Position numbers and translations under genes: made by a program. From Bradyrhizobium sp. SZCCHNS1050 (GTDB lineage: Bacteria > Pseudomonadota > Alphaproteobacteria > Rhizobiales > Xanthobacteraceae), in contig NZ_JAUETR010000002.1 of assembly GCF_032484785.1 (NCBI RefSeq), positions 744,001 through 808,000 of the forward strand: 64,000 bases of DNA, given 5' to 3'. Within the stretch, counting starts at the first letter, position 1. Every line of letters begins with the position of its first letter. The notes under the pieces are model-generated. The model did not search any database. It was not told where the DNA came from and saw only the letters and a list, made by a program, of their open reading frames with translations. Positions 18,042 to 27,714 of the stretch are shown in pieces.

Positions 18042-18257
18042 GTGCTCGTCACTCTCGTCGCAATGCTATGCAACGGCCAGCTCTGCATGGAGAAGGTCGT
18101 CACCAACAGCGAGATGTCCGGCATCACGATGACATCCTGCGCCGTCAGCGCGCAGATCGGAATCGCAGACTGGATGTCCAAGGGTCCCTATCACGAGTGG
18201 CATCTGCAGGGTTACAAGTGTGTCGCCGGCAAGTACGTGCCGAAGACCAACGCCTGA
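18042..18257 (+). CDS. Small conserved hypothetical protein
   Basis: A 71-aa protein beginning VLVTLVAMLCNGQLCMEKVV at a GTG with GGAGG about ten bases upstream (18026-18030). It has four cysteines and motifs TSCAVSAQIGIADWMSKGPYHEW and YKCVAGKYVPK. Similar short proteins are common in Bradyrhizobium (from memory). The open frame extends upstream but without codon bias. Function unknown. Confidence 0.6.
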   Translation: MLVTLVAMLCNGQLCMEKVVTNSEMSGITMTSCAVSAQIGIADWMSKGPYHEWHLQGYKCVAGKYVPKTNA

Positions 18258-18486
18258 TCCGCTTTGCACGTCCGGCTGGCGCCCGGATATCCGGGGCCTG
18301 CCGGCCGGGCGGAAGAGCTCTGCACTGCTGTCGAATGTTCGACCCCAGCCGCGTCGCATTCGGGACATGCGCAGCAAAAAACGCTGTCGTTAGCGTGCAA
18401 ACGAGCCCTGAATCGGCGAATTCGATGCGCAATGGCGCTGGCCCGCTTCGTGCAATGCCCCTCAGCGACAATGAGGGGATGACGTC

Positions 18487-18717
18487 ATGCCGTTCTACAG
18501 CTTCCATTGCGCAGCCTGCGCAGAGGATGTCGAGTTGCTGATCGGGATTTCTGAAAGGCCAGTCTGTCCGACCTGCGGCAGTCGCAAGCTGACCCGCCTA
18601 CCCTCGCTGCCGGCGCCGCCAGCGCGCAGCCCCGGCCTGATCAAGGCCGCGCGCAGCCAGGCAGCACGCGAGGGGCACCTCAGCAACTACAGCCGCGCCG
18701 AACGGAAGAAGCGCTGA
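18487..18717 (+). CDS. FmdB-type zinc-ribbon protein
   Basis: A 76-aa protein. MPFYSFHCAACAEDVELLIGISERPVCPTCGS is the FmdB/CxxC-CxxC regulatory zinc-ribbon domain (cysteines 8, 11, 27, 30). The basic C-terminal half (AARSQAAREGHLSNYSRAERKKR) is usual for the group. Putative regulator with no known target. Confidence 0.85.
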   Translation: MPFYSFHCAACAEDVELLIGISERPVCPTCGSRKLTRLPSLPAPPARSPGLIKAARSQAAREGHLSNYSRAERKKR

Positions 18718-18744
18718 CCCGGCCGCGGCCGCCGGCCCTCGGCC

Positions 18745-19179
18745 TCAGTCCGACGTGATCTGCACCTCGGGCACGTCATCCTCGGGATCGTCGATGTCGA
18801 GGCCGTCCTCCTCGTCCAGATCGATCCCGGAGAGGCAGATGTCACCGTCGTCGATCACGAGCTCGACCGGGGACAACGTCCGGCCCTGGCAGGGCCCGAT
18901 GAAGCATTGTCCGGTATCGAGGTCGAACTGCGCACCATGCTCGCCACAAACGAGGAAATCGCCTTCCTCGTCCATGAACTCGCCCGGATGCTTGTCGAGG
19001 CGGGCGCCCTGATGCGGGCAGGCATTCTCGAAGCCATAGAAATTGTTGCCCTTGCGCGTGACCAGGATCGGCCAAGGCTTGGCGCTGCCGTCGGGCTCGC
19101 GGCGCTGGAGAACGAAGCCCCGCGCCGCGCCATCGTCCACCTCATAGGTCGCGCAGATCGCAAACAGCGTGCTCATCAT
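18745..19179 (-). CDS. Rieske [2Fe-2S] domain protein
   Basis: A 144-aa protein. The cluster ligands are present: ACPHQG (Cys54, His56) and CGEHGA (Cys78, His81), in the ferredoxin-like Rieske arrangement of dioxygenase or nitrite-reductase small subunits. A strongly acidic C-terminal tail (residues 118-144) is unusual. It stands alone with no oxygenase gene nearby, so its electron partner is unknown. Two adjacent ATG codons (19179, 19176) are possible starts. Confidence 0.9.
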   Translation of the reverse strand: MMSTLFAICATYEVDDGAARGFVLQRREPDGSAKPWPILVTRKGNNFYGFENACPHQGARLDKHPGEFMDEEGDFLVCGEHGAQFDLDTGQCFIGPCQGRTLSPVELVIDDGDICLSGIDLDEEDGLDIDDPEDDVPEVQITSD

Positions 19180-19296
19180 CCGCCTCTTCTCGCCTCGCCC
19201 GGCGTCCTTGGCGCATCCGCGACATCACAGGCGCGCTGAAGAGGGTCGCAGCAAGCAGCATGCCAGGCAGTGCCTGACAGACATAGATCGCGGGCC

Positions 19297-20031
19297 TCAG
19301 GCCGCTGGCATGCCGAGGCGGCCGATCCCGGGAAATTTCAGCGCCGGCCGGCGCAGATCGACGCCGAGAACTCCCCCGAAGAAGTTCAGCTCGACGCCCT
19401 CGATCCACCCGACGGTGACACCGAGATAGCCGCCGAGCGATACGAACAGACCGGTCCCGGAGGCCGTGCGCCCCCACCAGCCGTCAAAGGGGAAGTCCTT
19501 GCCGATTGCAGTCGGCGGCAGCACGGCGTTGAGCTCAGGAACCGCGTTCAGCGCCGCCTGCACGAAGGTATTCGAATTCGGCCCCGGCCAGGCGTTGTAG
19601 TCGCCATAGGCGCGGAAGCGGTAGTTCTCGATCACGCTGCGGATCCTCGGGATCACCCGCTCGGCTTCATCGCCGTCGACGGCCAGCACTGTCTCCGGCA
19701 ATGCACCGAACCAGCGACCATCGGGCGCGAAGCCATCGACCCGGATCGGCTCACCCCACGCGGTGTAGTCGTAGCGGGTGTAGCGCGGGCCGCCCTTCTC
19801 CTTCACGACGATCCAGGTGTGGACCGCGAAGATGCCACGCCAACGCACCGTGCGCGCAGCAAATACGCGCACCATCGCGTCGGCATGCTGCGCCGGCGAT
19901 GGCAGCAGGCCCGCGCTCGAACGGTCCGCAGTCTGCCAGCTGCCGCGACGATCGCCGCGCAGATAGTTCGCGGCAGACAGCGAGATGGGTACGAAGATGA
20001 GCAGCAAGAAAGCGAGCACGGGCTTTTTCAC
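19297..20031 (-). CDS. DUF3750 family exported protein
   Basis: About 244 aa. A GTG at 20031 (VKKPVLAFLLLIFVPISLSA) gives a normal hydrophobic signal/anchor; a TTG at 20046 is the alternative. Family motifs: DRSSAGLLP, FAARTVRWRGIFAVHTWIVVK, YTRYDYTAWG, YNAWPGPNSNTFV, and LPPTAIGKDFP. The conserved His and Cys-less N-F motif are suggestive of an NlpC/P60-like fold, but the activity is unknown. Gly-rich C-terminus. Confidence 0.88.
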   Translation of the reverse strand: MKKPVLAFLLLIFVPISLSAANYLRGDRRGSWQTADRSSAGLLPSPAQHADAMVRVFAARTVRWRGIFAVHTWIVVKEKGGPRYTRYDYTAWGEPIRVDGFAPDGRWFGALPETVLAVDGDEAERVIPRIRSVIENYRFRAYGDYNAWPGPNSNTFVQAALNAVPELNAVLPPTAIGKDFPFDGWWGRTASGTGLFVSLGGYLGVTVGWIEGVELNFFGGVLGVDLRRPALKFPGIGRLGMPAA

Positions 20032-20151
20032 GATGAGCGAGGACAATGGAGGCGCCGAGGAATGACAGCCATGTAGTCATCGCGCCCGCCGTCGCCAGCG
20101 CCGGCCGGCACGCCACCTTCACAATCCGGACACCAGGGCAGCGCTGAAGAC

Positions 20152-20991
20152 TCAGTGCCGGCGGAAACCACCGCCCGGGCCGGAACGCCCGCCGCCGCGA
20201 GGGCCGCTGACGCCGACACGCGCCGCACCCATGGCGGGGCCGCCCTCGATATGCGCCAAACCGATTTGCGGCGAAGTCCCGATCATGCGCATGCCGCCCA
20301 TCTGCGCGCGGGCGCTCTGCGGCGCACCGCTGCTTCGGCTCATCAATGGCTGCACCATGGGTGGCGTTGCAGCTCGAGCGGGAGCACCAGCCACGACCGG
20401 AGGTGCGGCGGGACCGGCGGCAGTCGAAGGCGACACACGACCTTGCATGCCCGAAGTCGGTCCGGATGGTTGGCCCGTGCCGGCGACCGCGCCCGCTCCG
20501 GCGCCAGGCTGGATCATCCCGCCGGGACCACGACCCGGCATCCCCGGGGTCATGCCAGGCTGAGGCGGATTTTGCGCCATGACCGGCGGATGGCGATGCC
20601 AGTAGCGGTTCCAGAACGCGTGCCGATGATACCAAGGCCGTCCGAAATAGAAGCTGCTCCAATAGGTGGTCAGCGTGAATCCGACAGTCGGCACGTACTC
20701 GACATATTCGGGCAGGTAGACGTACTGCTCACGATACAGATAGGCGAGCGTCCGCGCCGCGACCCAGCCGCGTTCGCCTCCGAAGCTGACATCGCACCAC
20801 GCGCCGCCTTGAATGCAGCCATGGATGGTGATCCTGGCACCGACTGGAATGCGCTCGACGACGGGAAAACCGGGGCCGGGTCCTGCGCGCATGGTGGCCG
20901 CGGTGCGCACCAGGCCCGGCGCGGCCACCGCCAGCGAGGCGGGCGTGACAATCAACAGCGCAGCAACAAGACACGGTCTGAGTTTCACCAC
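20152..20991 (-). CDS. Exported SH3b-domain protein with Pro/Gly-rich tail
   Basis: About 279 aa. It starts at GTG 20991 or 20988, with AGGAGG eight bases before the first. A signal peptide (VKLRPCLVAALLIVTPASLAVA) is followed by a bacterial SH3 domain (RTAATMRAGPGPGFPVVERIP ... WCDVSFGGERGWVAARTL), then FYFGRPWYHRHAFWNRYWHRHP and a long low-complexity Pro/Gly/Ala/Met tail. SH3b domains usually bind cell-wall peptides. Exact role unknown. Confidence 0.85.
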   Translation of the reverse strand: MVKLRPCLVAALLIVTPASLAVAAPGLVRTAATMRAGPGPGFPVVERIPVGARITIHGCIQGGAWCDVSFGGERGWVAARTLAYLYREQYVYLPEYVEYVPTVGFTLTTYWSSFYFGRPWYHRHAFWNRYWHRHPPVMAQNPPQPGMTPGMPGRGPGGMIQPGAGAGAVAGTGQPSGPTSGMQGRVSPSTAAGPAAPPVVAGAPARAATPPMVQPLMSRSSGAPQSARAQMGGMRMIGTSPQIGLAHIEGGPAMGAARVGVSGPRGGGRSGPGGGFRRH

Positions 20992-21104
20992 GGGCGCCCT
21001 CCTGTCTGTTTGCCCGAGCGAGCTCGGGCGCGAGACTCTCGCGCCCCGCATGCGCGGCTCAGGCATCCGGTCCACGGGGATGGTTGCAGACTATCGCGGC
21101 AACC

Positions 21105-21938
21105 TCACGGCGCTCCGTTGTCGGAGAGGAGTTGCGCTGCTCCACCGAGAGCACGGCGAAATGCCTCGTCGAACGTCACGCCACGGAATTGCCACCGATC
21201 TTGCTTGCCAGCGCGATCGAGGCGCCATTGCGTGACCCAGCCCAGTTCGGCATCGTCCCAGGTGAGATCGCCAAAGAGCATGACATCAGCGCCGGGAAAC
21301 CACGACGCAACCGCCGCGGGCTGGACATCGTTCAACTTGGTCCGCTCAATAGCGGCCTTCGAGACCTCGGAGGCGCTTGGCAGAGCGATCTCGAGTCCAC
21401 GCTTGACGGCGGCTGCGCGCAGCGCGTCGCGCTGCAGATCGGACCTCCGGTCGTCGGATGCAACAAAGAAAGTACGACCGCCCGACGTCATCGCCACGAT
21501 CACGGCAATCGACGGGCGCGGCGCCGGCCACGGCTTGATGTTCAAGCTCGCAAGCAACTGATCGATCCGCGCGCGATCGAATGACACAGTCAAGTCATAT
21601 GGACGGTCGCGCGTGCCCTGCTCATCGTGCTTCGGCTTGCCCGACATCTGATCGTGATAATCGAAGCCGGTGACGAACTCCGCTGCCCGCGCCTCGAGTG
21701 GCGCGAGCCTTGCGTCGTTCCTGAGCTGAAATGCACCGGACACCTTGATCAGCACGTCTTCCAGACATGCTGCAAATGCCGCCCGGCGATTGTCCTCGCC
21801 CTGACCGGTCACGACCGTCTGCGCCTGGTACAGGTCGGTCGGGGCCGCATTCGCAATAGTGCAGGCCCCGACGACCATCATCACCCAGAGCCCGAGACGC
21901 CATACGCCCCAACCGCGGAAAGCACCGCACTGCCTCAT
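21105..21938 (-). CDS. DUF2066 family exported protein
   Basis: A 277-aa protein with an N-terminal membrane or signal segment (about 14-31, ending ANA-AP), then LYQAQTVVTGQGEDNRRAAF and ACLEDVLIKVSG, the family hallmark, and PYDLTVSFDRARIDQLLASL. The remaining sequence is mixed alpha/beta. DUF2066 proteins have no agreed activity. The 29-bp spacing from the CusF-like gene end suggests possible co-transcription. Confidence 0.85.
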   Translation of the reverse strand: MRQCGAFRGWGVWRLGLWVMMVVGACTIANAAPTDLYQAQTVVTGQGEDNRRAAFAACLEDVLIKVSGAFQLRNDARLAPLEARAAEFVTGFDYHDQMSGKPKHDEQGTRDRPYDLTVSFDRARIDQLLASLNIKPWPAPRPSIAVIVAMTSGGRTFFVASDDRRSDLQRDALRAAAVKRGLEIALPSASEVSKAAIERTKLNDVQPAAVASWFPGADVMLFGDLTWDDAELGWVTQWRLDRAGKQDRWQFRGVTFDEAFRRALGGAAQLLSDNGAP

Positions 21939-21963
21939 CGCGCCCTCGATCCGGCTATGTCGG

Positions 21964-22260
21964 CTATTTCTGCCGATCGAGCTTGACGATCGTCGGTGTG
22001 GCGGCGTCGGACGTCGAGAACGTCACGCGATCGCCGGCGTGGATGTTCTCGATCATGGCATTGTCCTTGATCTTGAACTCCTGGGCCGCTCCGGCCGTGT
22101 TGGCGCCGACGGTCCCGTTGGGAACGCGCTTGATCGCGATCGTGCCGTTGAGACGGTTGATCCCCGTGACCATGCCCGCCGTGTCTTGCTCCGCTGCCAG
22201 AGCGGGCCAAGTCCCCGCAAACAGGGCGACCGTCGCCAGAGTAATGCCAACTGCTCTCAT
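21964..22260 (-). CDS. Small periplasmic CusF-like copper-binding protein
   Basis: A 98-aa protein with a signal peptide 1-22 (PALA-AE). The mature beta-barrel-like sequence TAGMVTGINRLNGTIAIKRVPNG ... FKIKDNAMIENIHAGDRVTFST resembles CusF/DUF1344-type small periplasmic proteins. The Met/Trp/His copper ligands of true CusF are not clearly conserved, so copper binding is uncertain. AGGAGAACAGCG precedes the ATG at 22260. Confidence 0.65.
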   Translation of the reverse strand: MRAVGITLATVALFAGTWPALAAEQDTAGMVTGINRLNGTIAIKRVPNGTVGANTAGAAQEFKIKDNAMIENIHAGDRVTFSTSDAATPTIVKLDRQK

Positions 22261-23160
22261 CGCTGTTCTCCTGCCTTGCTTCTCGCGGCAAACAAAACAC
22301 CACGAATTCTTTGGTTCCCGGAACCGTCAGCTTCGTCGCTGACGACTTTGGGCCGTCTAACGCGCCACAATCAAATGCGCCGTGCAGCCCGTTTGTCGCC
22401 CCCAAGCACTACGCCTACATACAACATGCTGATCGTCTCCGCCGCTGCGGACGACGCGCGCTCGACCGGGCAATCGCGAACCTTCTTCGACCGACACGGC
22501 TCGGCCACCCTCATGTAGTGATTTGCACGGATTTGTCATCAGACCAGCGCGTGATCAAAGTTTTCCTGCACTCGCAGTATCGACGCCCCGTAACGCCGAA
22601 TTCATCAATGCGTCAGGATGCGCCTTGACAGCACAGGCAGCCGGGAGGACGATAACCGTGTCGTCCAATCTCGGTGGCCGTTCCTGACGGCGCCGCGATG
22701 TCCGAACGACAACAACCCATCTGATTGCAGGGAGGTTCTATGACTCCACCTCCGTACCAGATCCGCTGAGTGCGACGGGACTCGCTTCGGACCATCGCAT
22801 AGCGGCAAATCACGAACGGCACGCCGGGTCGCGGCTTAGTGGGCTGCATCAGCGAGGCATGGCCCCTTGCCCGCCCGGCGCTGTGCCGTCCCTCTGGATC
22901 ACGTCAGCGCGAGCTTGGTAGCTATCTGCGGCTCGAGGCGCAATACTCGGGTTGATGGTTGATACTGCGGAACGAGAATATTGGAACGTGTGATCAGTCG
23001 ATCGCGCGCAGCGATCAGTTGACCAATGGCAGCCGAGATATCCGCTCGCGGCATCGCCGCATTCCCAATGTCCCCGACCAATATCCCCGAAACGAAATCC
23101 TTCATCGCCTGATGCACGGCGGGTGCAGGCGTCACCCGCCGCCGAAGCAATCTGCCGCAG
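22261..23160. other. Gene-poor stretch of about 900 bp
   Basis: It holds only short open frames with poor codon quality. The best is an 83-codon minus-strand frame at 22899-23150 (possible ATG at 23105), which has no recognisable domain or ribosome site. A small hairpin GTCAGC/GCTGAC lies at 22326-22343. No RNA gene or mobile element recognised. Confidence 0.4.
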
Positions 23161-24012
23161 CTACTTGCTGTAGTCGTAGAAGCCCTTGCCGGTCTTGCGG
23201 CCGAGCTGGCCTGCGGCCACCATCTCCTTCAGCAACGGCGCCGGCCGATACTTCGGATCGTTGAAGCCGTTGTAGAACACCTCCATCACCGACAGCATCG
23301 TGTCGAGACCGATCAGATCGGCCAGCGCCAGCGGACCGATGGGGTGATTGCAGCCGAGCTTCATGCCCTCGTCGATGTCGGCCGCGGTCGCAATGCCTTC
23401 CGAATACGCGAAGATCGCCTCGTTGATCATCGGGCACAGGATGCGGTTTACGGCAAAGCCCGGGCTGTTCTTCGCGGTGATCGCGACCTTGCCGATCCGC
23501 TTGGCGAAATCGGCGGCGGCCGCATGGGTCGCATCCGAGGTCTGCAGGCCGCGGATCAGTTCAAGCAGCGCCATCATCGGCACCGGATTGAAGAAGTGCA
23601 TGCCGATGAAGCGGTCGGGCCGGTCGGTGGCGGTGGCCAGCTTGGTGATCGAGATCGAGGAGGTGTTGGTCGCGATCAGCGCCTCGGGTTTCAGACCGGC
23701 ACAGAGGTCCTTGAGGATCTTGAGCTTCAGCTCCTCGTTCTCCGTGGCGGCCTCGATGACCAAGTCGCAGTTCGACAGCTTCGCCTTGTCGGCGGTGCCG
23801 GTGATGAGCGACAACGCCCTGTCCTTGTCGGCGGTCGTCATCTTCTCCTTCTTGACCAGGCGATCGAGGCTGGAGCCCACCGTCGCCAGCCCGCGCGCCA
23901 CGGCCTGCTCCGAGATGTCGACCATGACGACCGGAACGCCCGCGGCGGCGCACACCTGCGCGATGCCGTTGCCCATGGTGCCTGCTCCGATGATGCCGAC
24001 CGTCTGAATCAT
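23161..24012 (-). CDS. hbdA: 3-hydroxybutyryl-CoA dehydrogenase
   Basis: A 283-aa enzyme that oxidises 3-hydroxyacyl-CoA with NAD(P) in butyrate/PHB and fatty-acid metabolism. Rossmann motif [14 protein letters not shown] at residues 6-19; [13 protein letters not shown] and ATNTSSISI follow. The catalytic His lies in [11 protein letters not shown], with PGFAVNRI and [12 protein letters not shown] after it. Full length for the family. GAGGAAG precedes the ATG. Also annotated paaH or fadB-like; single gene here. Confidence 0.95.
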   Translation of the reverse strand: MIQTVGIIGAGTMGNGIAQVCAAAGVPVVMVDISEQAVARGLATVGSSLDRLVKKEKMTTADKDRALSLITGTADKAKLSNCDLVIEAATENEELKLKILKDLCAGLKPEALIATNTSSISITKLATATDRPDRFIGMHFFNPVPMMALLELIRGLQTSDATHAAAADFAKRIGKVAITAKNSPGFAVNRILCPMINEAIFAYSEGIATAADIDEGMKLGCNHPIGPLALADLIGLDTMLSVMEVFYNGFNDPKYRPAPLLKEMVAAGQLGRKTGKGFYDYSK

Positions 24013-24420
24013 TGCCGCTTCCTCTCAATCTCGTATCCGCGGGGACCGCCCCGTCCTACGCGGTTGCTTAACAGGCTATCGGCCGGCCGGGTAGACCCAA
24101 GGCGGCCCCGCGGTTCGGCGGCATCGGAAGCGAACGGTCGCCCCGGGGTCCAAACGACGAGCCGGCAGACAACCGGCACGGCGCCCAGCCAGAGCCAGCC
24201 GCCCGCACCCGCGCCGACGGCGCCGCGCAACGACGTGGCCGGCGACAGCGCGCGCGGCACCGGGCCGCTGAACAGGAGCCGCTGACCGACACGCCGGCAC
24301 GGGCGACCGGGCGGCGGCGGCCGTCGCGTGAGCGCCACGCCAAATCCGTCGGTGTCATCGGAACACCTGTTGAGGCCGACGGTTCTCCACGCTGCAACAG
24401 GTCCAATCGAGGAGACCGCC
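24013..24420. other. Intergenic stretch between divergent hbdA and the DUF2231 gene
   Basis: About 400 bp of GC-rich sequence with no supported gene. It must hold the promoters of both divergent units, but I cannot pick out convincing boxes. Confidence 0.4.
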
Positions 24421-24885
24421 GTGGCGACCGCCGAAATCACCCGACCATCCCTGGAGCCAACGGCGCAGATCGCACGGCGTCCGATCCATCCGATGCTGGT
24501 GCCGTTCCCTATCGTCTGCTTCATCGGAGCGTTCGTCACCGACATCGCCTATTGGCGGACCGCTGAAATCATGTGGGCGGATATCTCCGCCTGGCTGCTG
24601 CTGGTCGGACTGATCATGGGCGTGCTGGCCGGCATCGCCGGGCTCATCGACTTCCTTGGCAATGGGCTGATCCGGTCGCAGGCACCGGCCTGGCCGCACA
24701 TGGCCGGCAACCTCATCGCCCTGGTGCTGGCCTTCTTCAACAACTTGGTCCATTCACGCGATGCCTGGACCTCGGTCGTGCCGACCGGCCTCATCCTGTC
24801 GCTCGTCACGGTGCTGATCCTGCCCGTCACCGGCTGGCTCGGTTGGTCGCTCGTGTATCGTCACAGGGTGGGAGTCGCACGATGA
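24421..24885 (+). CDS. DUF2231 family membrane protein
   Basis: A 154-aa protein starting at GTG 24421 with GAGGAG upstream. RRPIHPMLVPFPIVCFIGAFVTDIAYW is the DUF2231 signature, and four membrane segments follow. The stop overlaps the ATG of the sugar dehydrogenase (ATGA), so the two form an operon. In such pairs the membrane protein may tie the periplasmic dehydrogenase to the respiratory chain (inference). Confidence 0.88.
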   Translation: MATAEITRPSLEPTAQIARRPIHPMLVPFPIVCFIGAFVTDIAYWRTAEIMWADISAWLLLVGLIMGVLAGIAGLIDFLGNGLIRSQAPAWPHMAGNLIALVLAFFNNLVHSRDAWTSVVPTGLILSLVTVLILPVTGWLGWSLVYRHRVGVAR

Positions 24886-26222
24886 CGCCGTCCGGCTCCT
24901 CCCGCCTCGCGCCTCTGCTCACAGTCCTGCTGCTCGGAATATCCGCGCTTGGTCTCACCGCGTGCAACGAAGGCGGCGATCCGAACGCCGAGATCGGCGC
25001 CAACGTCAAGCTGCCCGCATTGACGCAATACCTGTTGCCGCCGATGAACATCGCCACGGTGGTCGGCTGGAAACAGGGCGAGACTCCCAAAGTCGCGCCG
25101 GGCCTGAAGATCGAGGCGCTCGCGACCGGCCTGCAGCATCCGCGCTCGCTCTACACGCTGCCGGACGGCGACGTGCTGGTGGTGGAATCGAAAGCGCCGC
25201 CCCCGCCGCCGGCGAAACGGCCGAAGGACCTCGTGATGGCCCTCGTCGAATCCTGGGCCACGTCGGGCGGCAACACCGGAGCGAGCAACCGCGTCACATT
25301 GTTGCACGACGCCAATGGCGATGGCATTCCCGAGCAGCAGAGCCTGTTCATCGACCATCTCAATTCGCCGTTCGGGATCGCTCTGGTCGGCAACGATCTC
25401 TACATCGCCAACACCGACGCCATCGTTCGATATCCCTACACGCAGGGCGAAACCCAGATGAAGGATGCGGGCACGACGCTTGCCGCGCTGCCGGGCGGCC
25501 CGATCGATCATCACTGGACCAAGAGCCTGGTGGCGAGCCCCGACGGCCGGTTGCTCTATGTGGGCGTCGGCTCCAACAGCAACATCACCGAGAACGGCAT
25601 CGAGGCCGAGAAGAACCGTGCCGCCATTCTCGAGGTGGATCGCACCACGGGACGCTGGCGGGTATTCGCGAGCGGCCTGCGCAATCCGAACGGATTGAGC
25701 TTCGAGCCGCAGAGCGGCGCGCTGTGGACGGTCGTGAACGAGCGTGACGAGATCGGTCCGGACCTCGTGCCCGACTACATGACCTCGGTGAAGGACGGCG
25801 GCTTCTATGGCTGGCCATACAGCTATTACGGCCAGCATGTCGATCCCCGCGTGCAGCCGCAGCGGCCGGACCTGGTCGAAAAGGCCATCGTCCCGGACTA
25901 CGCGCTCAGCTCGCATGTCGCGCCGCTCGGCATGACGTTCTACACCGCCAGCGCACTGCCGCAGGCCTATCGCGGCGGCGCGTTCGTCGGCGAGCACGGC
26001 AGCTGGAACCGCACGCCGTTGAACGGCTACAAGGTGGTCTACGTCCCCTTCGATGGCGGCAAGCCGAACGGCGAAGCCCAGGACGTCGTGACCGGCTTCC
26101 TCAATGATCGGAACGAGGCGCGCGGCCGGCCGGTCGGTCTCGCCGTGGACAAGACCGGCGCCCTGCTGATTGCCGACGATGTCGGCAATACGGTCTGGCG
26201 CGTCACGGCATCCGGCGGCTGA
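24882..26222 (+). CDS. PQQ-dependent sugar (L-sorbosone-type) dehydrogenase, lipoprotein
   Basis: A 446-aa protein. The lipobox LTAC at the end of a hydrophobic leader (Cys27) predicts a periplasmic lipoprotein. The beta-propeller carries the family motifs GLQHPRSLYTLPDGDVLVVES, LNSPFGIAL, LYVGVGSNSNITENG, ASGLRNPNGLSFEPQSGALWTVVNERDE, GWPYSYYG, VGEHGSWNR and DKTGALLIADDVGNTVWRV. It would oxidise an aldose or sorbosone and feed electrons to the membrane. The ATG overlaps the DUF2231 stop; a longer upstream frame is not real. Confidence 0.9.
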   Translation: MTPSGSSRLAPLLTVLLLGISALGLTACNEGGDPNAEIGANVKLPALTQYLLPPMNIATVVGWKQGETPKVAPGLKIEALATGLQHPRSLYTLPDGDVLVVESKAPPPPPAKRPKDLVMALVESWATSGGNTGASNRVTLLHDANGDGIPEQQSLFIDHLNSPFGIALVGNDLYIANTDAIVRYPYTQGETQMKDAGTTLAALPGGPIDHHWTKSLVASPDGRLLYVGVGSNSNITENGIEAEKNRAAILEVDRTTGRWRVFASGLRNPNGLSFEPQSGALWTVVNERDEIGPDLVPDYMTSVKDGGFYGWPYSYYGQHVDPRVQPQRPDLVEKAIVPDYALSSHVAPLGMTFYTASALPQAYRGGAFVGEHGSWNRTPLNGYKVVYVPFDGGKPNGEAQDVVTGFLNDRNEARGRPVGLAVDKTGALLIADDVGNTVWRVTASGG

Positions 26223-26260
26223 CGGCCTTCAGCCCAATGACGCGAAGAATGGAGGACGAT

Positions 26261-26458
26261 ATGGGACTGGCTCAATACGCCATCGTTGCGGTCGGCGATC
26301 ATTGGAGCGTGCTGCATGACGGCAACGCCCATGGCGACTACGCGACCAAAGAGGCTGCGTTCGAATCCGCTGCATCAGCTGCGACGCTGGCCATCAAGCA
26401 AGGCCACGAGGTGCATCTCAGCGTTCCGGGCAATGACCCCGATCGCTCGAACAACTAA
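26261..26458 (+). CDS. Small DUF2188-like protein
   Basis: A 65-aa protein starting MGLAQYAIVAVGDHWSVLHDG at the ATG at 26261 with GGAGG upstream. The pattern of W-S-V, ATKEAAFESA and GHEVHLSVPGND resembles the small DUF2188 fold. Function unknown. Confidence 0.65.
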   Translation: MGLAQYAIVAVGDHWSVLHDGNAHGDYATKEAAFESAASAATLAIKQGHEVHLSVPGNDPDRSNN

Positions 26459-26590
26459 TCAGCTCCACAACACTCATCGTGGGTTCCGACGGGACCTCCA
26501 GGGATAGTGAAGTGCACGCTAACGTGTGTTAGCGACAGCCCCTCGGCAGGGCAGCAGACTCATGTTCGGAGGATCAACAGGAGTTTCGCT

Positions 26591-26797
26591 ATGAAGGTCA
26601 CCCGGAACCGGCGCAAGCAGACAGTGTCGTTCCGCCAGCGGCTGCAGCAGGCTGCAGCCGCTGCCCGCGAGGCGGCAGCACGTCTTCCCGCAGGCCCCGA
26701 ACGCGACATCATGCTGAAGAAGGCGATGCAGGCGGAGACGGCGGCGCATATCAACGAGCTGTTGAGCGCGCCGGTGCTGCACGCCGCGGAGCGCTAG
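26591..26797 (+). CDS. Small basic hypothetical protein
   Basis: A 68-aa helical protein: basic N-terminus MKVTRNRRKQTVSFRQRLQQ, an Ala-rich helix, then LMKKAMQAETAAHINELL-like amphipathic sequence. CAGGAG lies upstream of the ATG at 26591. No family recognised; similar Ala-rich short proteins occur widely in Bradyrhizobium. Confidence 0.6.
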   Translation: MKVTRNRRKQTVSFRQRLQQAAAAAREAAARLPAGPERDIMLKKAMQAETAAHINELLSAPVLHAAER

Positions 26798-26889
26798 ACC
26801 ACGCGCCGTATCGTCTGCTGCGGCTCTGAAAGGAACCCGAACGCCATCACGACGCTTTGCTTTCGAGGTCTTGTCTCGGCGAGAGGACG

Positions 26890-27687
26890 ATGATGGCCCG
26901 GGTCGTGATAGGCACATCGGGATGGCACTACGAGTCCTGGCGCGGCGCGTTCTTTCCGCCGGGACTGCTGATCAGACATCGGCTGCCCTACTACGCCAGC
27001 CAGTTCGAGACCACCGAGCTGAATGGCGTGTTCTACAGGACACCGACGGAAGCTGCCGTCCGCGGCTGGCGCGATCAGACCGGGCCCGATTTCGTTTTCG
27101 CCTGGAAGGCCTCCAAGTTCATCACGCATTGGAAGCGCCTGTCTGCGCGCTCGGTCAACAGCATCGCGCTGATGGAGAGCCGGCTGTCGCTGCTCGGCGA
27201 CAAGGCCGGCCCCGTGCTGTTCCAGCTGCCGCCGCAATTCGAAGCGAATCCAGAACGGCTCGAGTCGTTTCTGCCGCTGCTGCCGACGCACCGGCGCTAC
27301 AGCTTCGAATTCCGTCACCCGAGCTGGTACACACCGGCCATCATGCGCCTGCTGAGGGATTCGAACATCTCGCTCTGCCTGTCGGACCATCACGACGCGC
27401 CGGCACCGTGGAGGCGCACGGCCGATTTCGTCTATGTGCGCGGCCATGGTCCGGGCGGCCGCTACAAGGACAACTATCCGGACGCGACACTCGAGGCCTG
27501 GGCCAAGCGCATGCGCGCCTGGGCGTCGCACGGCATCGACGTCTACGTCTATTTCGACAACGACCAGAAGAGCGCGGCACCCGCCGACGCTCTGCGGCTA
27601 CGCCGGCTGCTCGCGGCGTCTTCTCACCGCGCACGCCACGCAGCGCGCGCCAGCTCGTCGGAACATCCTGCACATCTCTCGGTTTAG
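26890..27687 (+). CDS. DUF72 family protein
   Basis: About 265 aa with a TIM-barrel-like DUF72 domain: IGTSGWHYESWRGAFFPPGL, YASQFETTELNGVFYRTP, FVFAWKASKFITH, VLFQLPPQF, FEFRHPSWY, and FVYVRGHGPGGRYKDNYPD, then VYVYFDNDQ. Start at ATG 26890 (or 26893) after GAGAGGACG. DUF72 proteins resemble xylose-isomerase-like barrels but lack a proven reaction. The C-terminus (ARHAARASSSEHPAH) is low-complexity. Confidence 0.9.
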   Translation: MMARVVIGTSGWHYESWRGAFFPPGLLIRHRLPYYASQFETTELNGVFYRTPTEAAVRGWRDQTGPDFVFAWKASKFITHWKRLSARSVNSIALMESRLSLLGDKAGPVLFQLPPQFEANPERLESFLPLLPTHRRYSFEFRHPSWYTPAIMRLLRDSNISLCLSDHHDAPAPWRRTADFVYVRGHGPGGRYKDNYPDATLEAWAKRMRAWASHGIDVYVYFDNDQKSAAPADALRLRRLLAASSHRARHAARASSSEHPAHLSV

Positions 27688-27714
27688 GTCTGCAACCAAC
27701 GAGAGGAACGATCC

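Noticed and set aside
22605..22849. Possible tRNA or small gene in the gap upstream of hbdA
   Set aside because: No cloverleaf could be drawn and the open frames lack support.
22899..23150. 83-codon minus-strand open frame as a gene
   Set aside because: No ribosome site, no domain and weak codon bias; mentioned only within the gene-poor stretch.
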